Both the position numbers and the translations under genes were made by a program. Shown piece after piece: positions 16,247-25,784 of a DNA stretch of 57,937 nt. The notes beneath the pieces are model-generated. The model saw only the letters and a list, made by a program, of their open reading frames with translations. It did not search any database and had not been told where the DNA came from. This stretch comes from Lysobacter sp. yr284 (GTDB lineage Bacteria; Pseudomonadota; Gammaproteobacteria; Xanthomonadales; Xanthomonadaceae), in contig NZ_FNPT01000028.1 in assembly GCF_900107375.1 (NCBI RefSeq), positions 1-57,937 of the forward strand, written 5' to 3'. The number at the start of each line of letters is the position of its first letter. The stretch's first letter is position 1.

Positions 16247-17575
16247 GTGAGCGCCATTACTTCCACCGAAGCCCCGGCCGCGGCCCCGAGCATGACCCCG
16301 GGCCAGCGCCTGAAATCGATCTTCTCCGGCTCGGTCGGCAACCTGGTCGAGTACTACGACTGGTATGTCTACAGCGCGTTTTCGCTCTACTTCGCCCACG
16401 TGTTCTTCCCCTCCGGCGACCGCATCTCGCAGGCGCTCAACGCCGGCGCGATCTTCGCCGTGGGTTTCCTGATGCGCCCGCTCGGCGGCTGGGTGTTCGG
16501 CCGCTACGCCGACCGCCACGGCCGCCGCGCCGCGCTGATGCTGTCGGTGCTGCTGATGTGCGCCGGCTCGCTGATCATCACCTTCACCCCGGGCTACGGC
16601 ACCATCGGCGTGTTCGCGCCGATCCTGCTGGTGGCCGCGCGGCTGATGCAGGGCCTGAGCGTCGGCGGCGAATACGGCAGCTCGGCGACGTATCTCAGCG
16701 AGATGTCCTCGCGCGAGAACCGCGGCTTCTGGTCGAGCTTCCTGTACGTGACCCTGATCCTGGGCCAGTTGCTGGCGCTGCTGGTGCTGATCGTGCTGCA
16801 GCAGTTCGTGCTGACCGAAGAACAGCTCAGGAATTGGGGCTGGCGCATCCCGTTCGGGATCGGCGCGATCGCCGCGATCACCGCGCTGTACCTGCGCCGC
16901 AATATGCAGGAAACCGAATCGTTCACCAAGCTCAAGAACAGCGACGCGCCGGCCAGGCGCGAAGGCTCGCTGCGCACGCTGATGCGGCACCCGCGCGCGG
17001 TGCTGACCGTGGTCGGCCTGACCATGGGCGGCACGCTGGCGTTCTACACCTACACCAACTACATGCTGAAGTTCCTGACCATCAGCGCCGGCTTCGACAA
17101 GGAAACCGCGTCGTTGATCAACGCCGGCACCTTGTTCGTCTACATGCTGCTGCAGCCGCTGGTCGGCGCGCTGTCGGACCGCATCGGCCGGCGCCCGATC
17201 CTGATCGCCTTCGGCGTGCTCGGCACGATCCTCACCGTGCCGGTGATGCACTGGATCCGCGGCGCGCAGACGCCGATGGAAGCGTTCTGGCTGATCATGA
17301 TCCTGCTCGCCGCGGTCAGCGGCTACACCGCGATCAACGCGGTGGTGAAGGCCGAACTGTTCCCGGTGGAAGTCCGCGCGCTCGGCGTCGGCCTGCCCTA
17401 CGCGCTGACCGTCGCCCTGTTCGGCGGCACCGCCGAGCCGGTGGCGCTGTGGTTCAAGAAGATCGGCATGGAAACCGGCTTCTTCTGGTACGTCAGCGCC
17501 TGCATCTTGTGCTCGCTGCTGGTCTACGCGCTGATGCCCGACACCCGCAAGCATTCCGCCATCGACCGCGACTGA
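16247..17575 (+). CDS. kgtP: MHS-family dicarboxylate (alpha-ketoglutarate) permease
   Basis: The 442-residue protein is a 12-TM major facilitator of the metabolite:H+ symporter subfamily. It closely follows E. coli KgtP in motifs such as [41 protein letters not shown] (MFS motif A), GLSVGGEYG and [19 protein letters not shown]. The likely substrate is 2-oxoglutarate or a related dicarboxylate, moved inward with protons. The GTG at 16247 has an AGGAG five bases upstream; an earlier in-frame start would add an unrelated basic leader. dctA follows 52 bp downstream, suggesting one operon. Confidence 0.88.
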   Translation: MSAITSTEAPAAAPSMTPGQRLKSIFSGSVGNLVEYYDWYVYSAFSLYFAHVFFPSGDRISQALNAGAIFAVGFLMRPLGGWVFGRYADRHGRRAALMLSVLLMCAGSLIITFTPGYGTIGVFAPILLVAARLMQGLSVGGEYGSSATYLSEMSSRENRGFWSSFLYVTLILGQLLALLVLIVLQQFVLTEEQLRNWGWRIPFGIGAIAAITALYLRRNMQETESFTKLKNSDAPARREGSLRTLMRHPRAVLTVVGLTMGGTLAFYTYTNYMLKFLTISAGFDKETASLINAGTLFVYMLLQPLVGALSDRIGRRPILIAFGVLGTILTVPVMHWIRGAQTPMEAFWLIMILLAAVSGYTAINAVVKAELFPVEVRALGVGLPYALTVALFGGTAEPVALWFKKIGMETGFFWYVSACILCSLLVYALMPDTRKHSAIDRD

Positions 17576-17627
17576 CCGCGCGCGCCGACCGCCCCTGTTC
17601 GCTCACTCTCAACGCCCGGTGCCCCTC

Positions 17628-18956
17628 ATGAAAAAATCCGGCTCCTACTTCTACCTCTGGGTGGTCGGCGCGATCATCCTCGGCGGCCTGATCGGGCATT
17701 TCTTCCCCGATTTCGGGGTCAAGCTCAAGCCGCTGGGCGACGGCTTCATCGCCCTGATCAAGATGCTGATCGGCCCGATCATCTTCCTGACCGTGGTGCT
17801 GGGCATCGCCGGCGTCGCCGACGTCAAGAAGGTCGGGCGCGTGGGGGTCAAGGCGATCCTGTACTTCGAGGTCGTCTCCACCATCGCCCTGGTGATCGGC
17901 CTGGTGGTGGTCAACACGCTCAAGCCCGGCGCCGGCTTCAACGCCGACCCGGCCAAGCTCGACCCGGCGCTGGTGGCCAAGGCCACCGACTACGCGCACA
18001 AGGCCGAGCAGCAGAGCACGGTCGACTTCCTGCTGCACATCATCCCCAAGACCTTCACCGACGCCTTCACCGGCGACGGCAGCCTGCTGCAGGTGCTGCT
18101 GCTGGCGGTGCTGTTCGGTTTCTCGCTGCTGCACATGGGCAAGGCCGGCGAGAAGGTCATGGACCTGCTGGAGCCGCTGTCGAAGGCGTTCTTCGGGATC
18201 ATGAGCATGATCATGAAGCTGGCCCCGATCGGCGCCGGCGCGGCGATGGCCTTCACCATCGGCGAATTCGGCGTCGGCGCGCTCGGCCCGCTGATGAAGC
18301 TGATGGGCAGCTTCTACCTGACCTGCGCGCTGTTCGTGCTGGTCGTGCTGGGCCTGATCGCGCGCTTCACCGGCTTCAGCATCGTCCGCTTCATCTACTA
18401 CATCCGCGACGAACTGCTGCTGGTGCTGGGCACGTCCTCGTCGGAATCGGCGCTGGTGCCGCTGATGCGCAAGCTCGAACGGCTGGGCTGCTCCAAGCCG
18501 GTGGTCGGCCTGGTCGTGCCCAGCGGTTACTCGTTCAACCTCGACGGCACCAACATCTACCTGACCATGGCGGCGATCTTCGTCGCCCAGGCGCTCGGCG
18601 TGGAACTCACCCTGACCCAGGAAATCACCCTGCTGGCGGTGGCGATGCTGACCTCCAAGGGCGCCTCCGGCGTCACCGGCGCCGGCTTCATCACCCTGGC
18701 CGCGACCCTGCACGTGGTGCCGGCGGTGCCGGTCGCGGGGCTGGCGCTGATCCTGGGCATCGACCGCTTCATGAGCGAGGCGCGCGCGCTGACCAACATC
18801 ATCGGCAACGGCGTGGCCACGGTGGTGGTGGCGCGCTGGGAGAACGAACTGGATCGCGACCAGCTCAACCGCGAACTGCTCAATCCGCCGAGCGCGACCG
18901 AGCTCGACGCCGACCTGCCTTCCGACCATCACGGTCCGCTGGGCGAGAAGGCCTGA
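17628..18956 (+). CDS. dctA: C4-dicarboxylate:proton/cation symporter DctA
   Basis: The 442-residue protein is a DAACS-family transporter. It has the hairpin motif [17 protein letters not shown] and the conserved [18 protein letters not shown], then the substrate-binding [15 protein letters not shown] and [18 protein letters not shown] of DctA. It takes up succinate, fumarate and malate. The ATG at 17628 is preferred to an in-frame GTG at 17619 by codon quality and family N-terminus ([14 protein letters not shown]). It probably belongs to the kgtP-dctA-porin group on the plus strand. Confidence 0.93.
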   Translation: MKKSGSYFYLWVVGAIILGGLIGHFFPDFGVKLKPLGDGFIALIKMLIGPIIFLTVVLGIAGVADVKKVGRVGVKAILYFEVVSTIALVIGLVVVNTLKPGAGFNADPAKLDPALVAKATDYAHKAEQQSTVDFLLHIIPKTFTDAFTGDGSLLQVLLLAVLFGFSLLHMGKAGEKVMDLLEPLSKAFFGIMSMIMKLAPIGAGAAMAFTIGEFGVGALGPLMKLMGSFYLTCALFVLVVLGLIARFTGFSIVRFIYYIRDELLLVLGTSSSESALVPLMRKLERLGCSKPVVGLVVPSGYSFNLDGTNIYLTMAAIFVAQALGVELTLTQEITLLAVAMLTSKGASGVTGAGFITLAATLHVVPAVPVAGLALILGIDRFMSEARALTNIIGNGVATVVVARWENELDRDQLNRELLNPPSATELDADLPSDHHGPLGEKA

Positions 18957-19101
18957 CCCGCCGCGGGCGCATCGCCCGCGCCCGACCGGGCGGCCCGCGC
19001 GCGGGCCGCCATCCACCCGACTTCCCCCCTTGCCGGGCGCCTCGCGCGCCCGGCACGGAGCCCTGCTGCCAGGACGGCGCCGACGAACCTGGAGCACGAC
19101 C

Positions 19102-20304
19102 ATGCGCAACGCCCGCTTCGCCTTCGCCGCATCCCCCCTCGCCCTGGCCATGTGCGCGCTGCCGCAGGCCGCGCCGGCGGCGAGCTTCGACGACTGGCCG
19201 ACCAAGTACCGCTTCGCCGACGGCACCGAACTCTCCGCCACCGCCAACTGGGCCTACGACGTGGTCGACTTCGACGGCGACGGCTACGGCACCGCCGCGA
19301 CCCGGCTCAAGGACGACGGCCACTACCGCCGCCGCGAATTCGGCATGAACCTCAAGAAGAAGGACGTCTACGACTTCACCGCGGTGTTCGACTTCGAATC
19401 CAAGCTCTGGCTCGACGTCGCCCTGCGCCTGGAAACCAAGGCCATGCTCGGCGCCGACTACGGCAAGGTCCGGGTCGGCTACTTCAAGACCCCGGTCAGC
19501 ATGGAGAGCGTCGCCGCCTCGCGCGCCGGCAGCCTGCTTGAGCTGTCGGCGGCCTCGCAGGCGGTCTATGAAGGCCGCCGCACCGGCGTGGAATGGTCGC
19601 TGGAACGCCCGCGTTACGCGCTCAGCGCCGCCTACTTCTTCGGCCACGACCTGCAGGGCGACAACCCCGGCACCACCGCCGCCGGGCGCGCGGTGTGGAC
19701 GCCGGTCAAGGACAAGGACCATGTCGTGCACCTGGGCCTGAGCGGATCGGTCGAGAACCCGCACGGCTACCGCGACGGCCGCGGCGCCTGGTTCGGCCCC
19801 GCCGCGCGCTTGCGCGCGCGCCCGCTCAACGGCCTCACCGCGACGCGGCTGGTCGATTCGGGCAGCCTGCGCGACACCGACAAGATCGTACGCAACGGCC
19901 TGGAGGCGCTGTGGATCGACGGGCCGTGGTCGGTGCAGGCCGAGTACCTGCGCGCGACCGCGCAACGCGACAACGGCCAGCGCGATTTCAGCGCCGACGG
20001 CTATTACCTCACCGGCAGCTGGGTGCTCACCGGCGAGACCCGGCCCTACACCGGCAACAACGTCGGCAACGTCAAGCCGGCCCACGGCTACGGCGCGGTC
20101 GAACTGCTGGCGCGCTACGGCGAGCTCGACCTCGACGACGGCGGCATCGCCGGCGGCAAGCAGCGCGACTGGACCCTCGGCGCCAACTGGTACCTGACCA
20201 GCCACTTCAAGTTCCAGGCCAACTACGTGCACGTGAAGGCGGACAAGGGCCTGCTGTCGGCCGATCCGGATCTGCTGGAGATGCGCGCGCAGCTGCAGTT
20301 TTAA
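19102..20304 (+). CDS. OprO/OprP-like porin
   Basis: The 400-residue protein has a signal peptide (about 1-24, ending PAAS) and a beta-rich body with alternating aromatic and charged residues, ending in LEMRAQLQF, where the C-terminal Phe is typical of outer-membrane barrels. The body matches phosphate-selective-porin-like proteins (YRFADGTELSATANW, SVQAEYLRA, LTGETRPY). Despite the family name, substrate selectivity is unclear; its place after dctA suggests passage of organic acids. A GGAG precedes the ATG at 19102. An earlier start at 19030 would add a basic stretch in front of the signal peptide and is rejected. Confidence 0.85.
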   Translation: MRNARFAFAASPLALAMCALPQAAPAASFDDWPTKYRFADGTELSATANWAYDVVDFDGDGYGTAATRLKDDGHYRRREFGMNLKKKDVYDFTAVFDFESKLWLDVALRLETKAMLGADYGKVRVGYFKTPVSMESVAASRAGSLLELSAASQAVYEGRRTGVEWSLERPRYALSAAYFFGHDLQGDNPGTTAAGRAVWTPVKDKDHVVHLGLSGSVENPHGYRDGRGAWFGPAARLRARPLNGLTATRLVDSGSLRDTDKIVRNGLEALWIDGPWSVQAEYLRATAQRDNGQRDFSADGYYLTGSWVLTGETRPYTGNNVGNVKPAHGYGAVELLARYGELDLDDGGIAGGKQRDWTLGANWYLTSHFKFQANYVHVKADKGLLSADPDLLEMRAQLQF

Positions 20305-20498
20305 GGCTTGGCGCTGAGAAAGACGGGAACGCGGAGTGGTTGGAACCGCCGCGAATCTCGAAGCGCGGCGGGCATCACGTTCGCCGCGCAGCGCGGGGCC
20401 CGGCTTGACCGCCGTCTCACCCCCGCCCCGCTAGTCTGCCCAGGCCCCGACGCCGCGCTCCGCTCCCTTTTTCCTTTCTCCCTTCCCCGGCCCGAACC

Positions 20499-23216
20499 AT
20501 GCTCCACACCCGCCGCCGCCAACTGCGCACCGCCACCTGGATCGTCCTGATCCTGGCCGGCATGCTGCTGTCGGCGTTGGTGGCCGGGCGCATCGCCTAT
20601 TCCCAGGCGCTGCAGCGCCAGGCCGGCGAGGCCAGCGCGCTGCTGGCGCAGCGCGCGCAGGTGATCGAGCAGCACATCGACCGCTACCGGATCATGCCGG
20701 CGGTGCTGTCGCTGGACCCGCAGCTGCGCGCGACCCTGGCCAATCCCGGCGATACCGCCCAGCGCCAGCGCGCCAACGAGCGGCTGGTCCAGCTCAACTT
20801 CGCCAACCGCACCAGCACCCTGACCCTGATCGACCGCAGCGGCACCGGCATCGCCGCCAGCAACTGGGACCAGCCCAACAGCAACGTCGGCTATTCCTAC
20901 GCCTTCCGTCCCTACTTCCAGCTGGCGATGGCGCATGGCGCCGGCGAGTTCTACGCCATCGGCGTCACCACCGGCGTGCCCGGCCACTTCATCGCCCGCG
21001 CGGTGCGCGACGAGCGCGGCGGCGCGGTCGGCGCGGTCGCGGTGAAAGTCGAACTGGAGGACATCCGCTCGGACTGGAGCGAGCGCGGCGACGTGGTCCT
21101 GCTCAGCGACAACCACGGCGTGGTGTTCCTGTCGGCGCAGCCGCAATGGCGCTACCGCATGCTGCATCGGCTGCCGCCGGACTGGCAGCGCGAACTGCGC
21201 GACACCCGCCAGTACCAGAGCCAGCGCCTGCGTCCGGTCGCGTTCGACGTGCAGCGCGAGATCGACGGCGGCGCGCGCGTGGTGCGCTGGCGCGAGCCGC
21301 GCCTGCGCGAGCCGATGCTGTGGCAATCGCTGCACCTGGCGCGCGAGGACTGGACCTTGCACCTGCTGCGCGACGTCACCCCGAGCATCCGCACCGCCTG
21401 GATCGCGCGCGCGGTCGCCGCCGGCGCCTGGCTGCTGGCGGTGGCGGTGGCGTTGCTGTTGGTCCAGCGCGGCCGCATCGCCGCGCTGCGCCTGCGCAGC
21501 CGGCAGGAACTGGAGAAGATGGTCGAGCACCACGCCGAAGCGCTGCGCAACGCGCAGGACGGGCTGGTGCACGCAGCGCGGCAGGCCAGCATGGGCGAAG
21601 GCCAGAGCCTGGAGCATTTGCCGCAGGGCGTCAGCGTGGTCGATGCGCAGCTGCGCCTGGTTGCCTGGAACCAGCGCTACGCCGAACTGTTCCGCTATCC
21701 GCCCGAACTGCTGCAGGCGGGCCGGCCGATCGAGGACCTGATCCGCTTCAACGCCCGCCGCGGCCTGCTCGGCGCCGATCCGGAAGACGCGATCCGCCGC
21801 CGCCTCGACCATCTGCAGCGCGGCCAGCCGTATCTGCACGAACGCGAGCGCCCCGACGGCACCGTGATCGAGATCCGCGGCAACCCGATGCCCGACGGCG
21901 GCTTCGTCACCAGCTACGCCGATATCACCGCCTACAAGCAGGCCGCGCGCGACCTGCGCACGCTGGCCGACAGCCTGGAACGCGGCATCGAGCAGCGCAC
22001 CAGCGACCTGCGGGCGGCCAAGGGCGAGGCCGAGCGCGCCAACCGTTCCAAGACCCGCTTCGTCGCCGCCGCCGTGCACGACCTGCTGCAACCGCTCAAC
22101 GCCGCACGCATGTACCTGTCCTCGCTGCGCCGCCGCGTCGGCGATCGGGAAGGCCGCGAACTGGCCGACCACATCGAGGCCGCGCTGGCGGCGCAGGACG
22201 ACATCCTCTCCAGCCTGCTCGACATCTCGCGTCTGGAATCGGGCGCGCTGGAAGTGCGGCGCGCGGCGCTGCCGCTGGCGCGGGTGTTCGCCGCCATCGA
22301 CAGCCAGTTCCGCATCCTCGCCGAATCGCGCGGGCTGCGCCTGCACGTGCTGCCCACCCGCGCGTTGGTCGACAGCGACGAGGTGCTGCTGCGGCGGATC
22401 CTGCAGAACTTCGTCTCCAACGCCATGCAGTTCGCCCCGCGCGAAGGCCGCATCGTGCTCGGCGCGCGACGCCTGCGCGAGGGCGTGCGCATCGAGGTGT
22501 GGGACAGCGGGCCGGGCATCGCCGAGAACAAGCGCGAGCTGATCTTCGAGGAGTTCCAGCGCCTGGACACCGGCGTGGAAGCGCCGCAGCGCGGCGCCGG
22601 CCTGGGCCTGGCGATCGTGCGGCGGGTCGCGCGCCTGCTCGGCCACCGCGTCGAGGTGCGTTCGTGGCCGGGGCACGGCAGCGTGTTCTCGGTCGAGGCG
22701 CCGTATGCGCGCGCGGTGGCCGGACCGGACACTGCTACGCCGTCGAACGCCGCGCCATCGACCGCCGCCGCTGCGGTTGCGGCGCCCCAGTCCGCGACAA
22801 CGTCGGCGCAGGCCGCGGCCACCGCCGATCCCGACTCGCCGCTGCGCGGCCGCACGGTCTGGGTGATCGACGACGACCTGCATTCGCGCCAGGCCGCGCT
22901 GGGCCTGCTCGGCGACTGGGGCTGCGAAGCCAGCGGCGCCGCCAGCGCCGCCGAAGCGCTGACCCGCGCCGACGCGCAGCCGCCGCCGGAGCTGTTGCTG
23001 CTGGACTACCGCTTGGGCGAGAGCACCGGCTTCGAACTGGCGACGCAACTGGAAGCCAAGTGGAAACGCTTGCCGCCGGTGGTGCTGATGTCGGCCGACG
23101 CCGACCCGACCCTGCGCCCGCGCGCGGCCGAGCGCGACTGGCATTTCCTGCCCAAGCCGCTCAAGCCGGCGGCGCTGCGCGCGCTGGCGTCGCGGCTGTT
23201 GGCGCGCGGCGAGTGA
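20499..23216 (+). CDS. Hybrid sensor histidine kinase/response regulator
   Basis: The 905-residue inner-membrane protein has TM1 at about 11-31, a periplasmic sensor domain of the double-Cache/DctB style, and TM2 at about 300-322. A PAS domain follows near 370-480, then HisKA with phospho-acceptor His527 in AAVHDLLQPL, a Bergerat ATPase domain (N box near 640, GLGLAIVRRV near 700) and a C-terminal receiver with DDD near 790 and phospho-acceptor Asp836 in LLLDYRLGE. The cytoplasmic layout matches the PAS-kinase-REC half of CrbS/NahK-type hybrids, which pair with LuxR-type regulators. The ligand is probably a dicarboxylate, from context only. Confidence 0.9.
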   Translation: MLHTRRRQLRTATWIVLILAGMLLSALVAGRIAYSQALQRQAGEASALLAQRAQVIEQHIDRYRIMPAVLSLDPQLRATLANPGDTAQRQRANERLVQLNFANRTSTLTLIDRSGTGIAASNWDQPNSNVGYSYAFRPYFQLAMAHGAGEFYAIGVTTGVPGHFIARAVRDERGGAVGAVAVKVELEDIRSDWSERGDVVLLSDNHGVVFLSAQPQWRYRMLHRLPPDWQRELRDTRQYQSQRLRPVAFDVQREIDGGARVVRWREPRLREPMLWQSLHLAREDWTLHLLRDVTPSIRTAWIARAVAAGAWLLAVAVALLLVQRGRIAALRLRSRQELEKMVEHHAEALRNAQDGLVHAARQASMGEGQSLEHLPQGVSVVDAQLRLVAWNQRYAELFRYPPELLQAGRPIEDLIRFNARRGLLGADPEDAIRRRLDHLQRGQPYLHERERPDGTVIEIRGNPMPDGGFVTSYADITAYKQAARDLRTLADSLERGIEQRTSDLRAAKGEAERANRSKTRFVAAAVHDLLQPLNAARMYLSSLRRRVGDREGRELADHIEAALAAQDDILSSLLDISRLESGALEVRRAALPLARVFAAIDSQFRILAESRGLRLHVLPTRALVDSDEVLLRRILQNFVSNAMQFAPREGRIVLGARRLREGVRIEVWDSGPGIAENKRELIFEEFQRLDTGVEAPQRGAGLGLAIVRRVARLLGHRVEVRSWPGHGSVFSVEAPYARAVAGPDTATPSNAAPSTAAAAVAAPQSATTSAQAAATADPDSPLRGRTVWVIDDDLHSRQAALGLLGDWGCEASGAASAAEALTRADAQPPPELLLLDYRLGESTGFELATQLEAKWKRLPPVVLMSADADPTLRPRAAERDWHFLPKPLKPAALRALASRLLARGE

Positions 23217-23238
23217 GTTGCGGCGCGATTTGAAACTC

Positions 23239-23321
23239 CGCGGTCGCGGCTTGCGCCGCTCCTACAAAGGCTTCGACGCGACAACGCAGCGACTGTAGGA
23301 GCGGCGCAAGCCGCGACCGCG
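23239..23321. repeat. REP-A palindromic repeat, inverted orientation of arms
   Basis: The arms at 23239-23266 and 23294-23321 are reverse complements, and the arm order is swapped compared with the copies at 2980 and 13420. It lies between the convergent sensor kinase and response regulator genes and could limit readthrough between them. Confidence 0.8.
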
Positions 23322-23362
23322 CCACTGCGCCACTGCGCTTGCGACGCAAGCGCCGACGCGCG

Positions 23363-24040
23363 CTAGGCCAACCCGCCGACCCCGTCGTGCAGCTCGCCGC
23401 CGTCCTCTTCCAGCGACAGCCCCTTCACCAGCACCGCCGCCTGGGTGCGCGAATGGCAGCCCAGCTTGCGCAGGATCGCGGTGACGTGGATCTTCACCGT
23501 GTTCTCCGCCAGCGACAGCTCATAAGCGATCTGCTTGTTGAGCAGCCCGTCGGCCAGCCGCAACAGCACCCGCATCTGCTGCGGCGTCAACTGCGCCAGC
23601 CGGTCGGCCAGCTGCGCGTCGCCTTCGTCGCGCTCGGCCTGCTGCGGCGGGAACCACACCTGCCCGGCCAGCACCGCGCCCACCGCTTCGCCCAGCACCG
23701 CTGCCGGCGCCGACTTGGGCACGAACCCCAAGGCGCCGAACTGCTGCGCGCGGCGGATCGTGCGCGGGTGCTCGTTCGAGGAAATGATCACCACCGGCAG
23801 CTCGGGCCGCTCGCCGCGCGCGTACACCAGCGAGGAGAAACCCATCGCGCCCGGCATCATCAGGTCGAGCATGGCCAGGTCGAACGCCTCGCCGCTGCCG
23901 ATCGCCGCTTCCAGCGCGCTCTGGCTGGCGACCTCGACGATGTGCGCGCCCGGCGCGATCTCGCCCAGCGCGTAGCGCAACGCCGCCCGGAACATCGGAT
24001 GGTCGTCGGCGATGAGGATGCGCAGCGCGGCGTCGGCCAT
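23363..24040 (-). CDS. LuxR-type response regulator (CrbR/ErdR-like)
   Basis: The 225-residue protein has a receiver domain (acidic pair at about 12-13, phospho-acceptor Asp59 in LAMLDLMMPG, Lys in FVPKSAP) and a C-terminal LuxR helix-turn-helix (about 155-212, LTPQQMRVLLRLADGLLNKQIAYEL and NTVKIHVTAILRKLG). This is the usual partner of hybrid PAS kinases such as CrbS, which control acetate and other carbon-use genes. Its gene is convergent with the hybrid kinase, so the two likely form one phosphorelay; direct phosphotransfer or a separate Hpt protein is unknown. Targets are probably the adjacent transport genes. Confidence 0.87.
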   Translation of the reverse strand: MADAALRILIADDHPMFRAALRYALGEIAPGAHIVEVASQSALEAAIGSGEAFDLAMLDLMMPGAMGFSSLVYARGERPELPVVIISSNEHPRTIRRAQQFGALGFVPKSAPAAVLGEAVGAVLAGQVWFPPQQAERDEGDAQLADRLAQLTPQQMRVLLRLADGLLNKQIAYELSLAENTVKIHVTAILRKLGCHSRTQAAVLVKGLSLEEDGGELHDGVGGLA

Positions 24041-24130
24041 GGGGGATCCCGGTGGAAAGCGGGTCCGATCCTACACGCTCCGGCCGCGGGCCGGGGCGGC
24101 CGGGAAGGCTTCGGCCCCGGGGCTCGCGCT

Positions 24131-24216
24131 TGTGGGAGGGACTTCAGTCCCGATGCTTTCCGCTCAGGTCGCCGCGATCCGGGAAAAAAGCATCGCGGCT
24201 GAAATCCCTCCCACAA
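24131..24216. repeat. REP-B palindromic repeat
   Basis: The left arm (GTGGGAGGGACTTCAGTCCCGATGC) and right arm (GCATCGCGGCTGAAATCCCTCCCAC) are imperfect reverse complements around about 40 bp of loop. The element lies between the response regulator gene and the mdh terminator. Confidence 0.8.
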
Positions 24217-24233
24217 AAGCAGCCCCGCGAACC

Positions 24234-24269
24234 GCAAAAACGAACGGGGCGGCCGAAGCCGCCCCGTTC
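24234..24269 (-). terminator. Rho-independent terminator of mdh
   Basis: A 12-bp perfect stem (24242-24253 with 24258-24269) closes a TTCG tetraloop read on the minus strand and is followed by GTTTTTGC. It sits 23 bp after the mdh stop codon. Confidence 0.85.
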
Positions 24270-24291
24270 ATGCATCGCTCGCGCGAGCCGC

Positions 24292-25278
24292 TCAGCCCAG
24301 CAGGTGGGCGACGCCGGCGCGCTCTTCTTCCAGCTCGGCCAGGGTCTTGTCCATGGCCTTGCGGCTGAACTCGTCGACTTCCAGGCCTTCCACGCGGGTG
24401 TACTCGCCGTTGGCGGTGATCACCGGCACCCCGTACATCACGCCTTCGGGGATGCCGTAGCTGCCGTCCGACGGCACGCCCATGGTCACCCACTTGCCGT
24501 TGCTGCCCAGCACCCAGTCGCGGATGTGGTCGATCGCGGCGTTGGCGGCCGAGGCGGCCGAGGACAGGCCGCGCGCTTCGATGATCGCCGCGCCGCGCTT
24601 GCCGACCTGCGGGATGAAGGTGTTGGCGTTCCAGTCGGCGTCGCCGATCTTGTCCTTCAACGAGGCGCCGCCGGCCTTGGCGAAGCGGTAGTCCGGATAC
24701 ATGGTCGGGCTGTGGTTGCCCCACACGATCAGGTTCTCGATGTCGCCCACGGCCACGCCGGCCTTGGCGGCGAGCTGGCTCAGCGCGCGGTTGTGGTCCA
24801 GGCGCAGCATCGCGGTGAAGTTCTTCGCCGGCAGGTCCGGGGCGGACTTCATCGCGATGTAGGCGTTGGTGTTGGCCGGGTTGCCGACCACCAGCACCTT
24901 GACGTTGCGCGAGGCGACCTTGTTCAGCGCGGCGCCCTGGGCGGTGAAGATCTTGGCGTTCTCCAGCAGCAGGTCCTTGCGCTCCATGCCCGGGCCGCGC
25001 GGACGCGCGCCGACCAGCAGGGCGATGTCGGCGTCCTTGAACGCCACTTCCGCATCGTCGGTGCCGACGATGCCGGCCAGCAGCGGGAACGCGCAGTCTT
25101 CCAGCTCCATGATCACGCCCTTGAGCGCGGCCTGGGCCTTCTCCAGCGGCAGCTCCAGCAGCTGCAGGATCACCGGCTGGTCCTTGCCGAGCATTTCGCC
25201 GGAGGCGATGCGGAACAGCAGCGAGTAGCCGATCTGGCCGGCAGCGCCGGTGACGGCAACGCGGACGGGAGTCTTCAT
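24292..25278 (-). CDS. mdh: Malate dehydrogenase (NAD-dependent)
   Basis: The 328-residue cytoplasmic enzyme oxidises malate to oxaloacetate in the TCA cycle. It is the MDH type common in beta- and gamma-proteobacteria such as Xanthomonas (about 328 residues, N-terminal [25 protein letters not shown]). The substrate Arg loop [12 protein letters not shown] and the catalytic [12 protein letters not shown] (His) are present. The ATG has a good AAGGAAA upstream. Placement near dctA, kgtP and the sensor pair fits use of imported malate/fumarate, although mdh is housekeeping and may be independent. Confidence 0.95.
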   Translation of the reverse strand: MKTPVRVAVTGAAGQIGYSLLFRIASGEMLGKDQPVILQLLELPLEKAQAALKGVIMELEDCAFPLLAGIVGTDDAEVAFKDADIALLVGARPRGPGMERKDLLLENAKIFTAQGAALNKVASRNVKVLVVGNPANTNAYIAMKSAPDLPAKNFTAMLRLDHNRALSQLAAKAGVAVGDIENLIVWGNHSPTMYPDYRFAKAGGASLKDKIGDADWNANTFIPQVGKRGAAIIEARGLSSAASAANAAIDHIRDWVLGSNGKWVTMGVPSDGSYGIPEGVMYGVPVITANGEYTRVEGLEVDEFSRKAMDKTLAELEEERAGVAHLLG

Positions 25279-25350
25279 CGAGGTGTTTCCTTCGCTAGTG
25301 AACGTTGGGGCGGGCGCGGGCCCGCGAGTGTTTACAGGACGCGCGCGCCG

Positions 25351-25743
25351 TCACAGCCGGTAGCCGAGCGGCGCGAGCTTGTCCTTGATCTGGTCGGGTT
25401 GGTAGCCGTAGACGATGTCCTGGCCGACGATGGTGACCGGCACGCCGCGCGCGCCGACCGCGGCCATCGCGCGCTGGCCCTGTTCGGTGTCGACGTCGAT
25501 CAGGGTGTAGCGCACGTCGGCCAGCTCGAAGTCCTTGCGCAGCTTTTCGCAGTAACCGCACCACTGCGCGGCGAGCATGACGATGCGCTTGTCGCCGGTG
25601 GCGTGGCGCGGATCGTCCGCGGCGAGCTGCGCCGGCGCCGAACCGAACCACTGCTGCGGCAGGCCGCCGCCCATGGCGAGCTTGGCGCCGGCCGCGCCCA
25701 CGGCGAGCGCGGCGACGACGCACAACACGGTGCTTACGCGCAT
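25351..25743 (-). CDS. Membrane-anchored or secreted glutaredoxin-like protein
   Basis: The 130-residue protein has an N-terminal hydrophobic segment (VSTVLCVVAALAVGAAGAKLA) and a glutaredoxin fold with the redox pair CGYC at residues 62-65 in AAQWCGYCEKLRKDF, followed by RGVPVTIVGQDIVYGY. The VPV cis-Pro loop supports a thiol redox function. The hydrophobic N-terminus suggests a periplasmic orientation. The ATG at 25743 was chosen because the hydrophobic segment begins there. It is 41 bp downstream of the aminotransferase gene, perhaps co-transcribed. The substrate is unknown. Confidence 0.75.
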   Translation of the reverse strand: MRVSTVLCVVAALAVGAAGAKLAMGGGLPQQWFGSAPAQLAADDPRHATGDKRIVMLAAQWCGYCEKLRKDFELADVRYTLIDVDTEQGQRAMAAVGARGVPVTIVGQDIVYGYQPDQIKDKLAPLGYRL

Positions 25744-25784
25744 GACGTCGTCCTTCTCGTCGCGGGCGGGCGGCTTCGCCGGGC

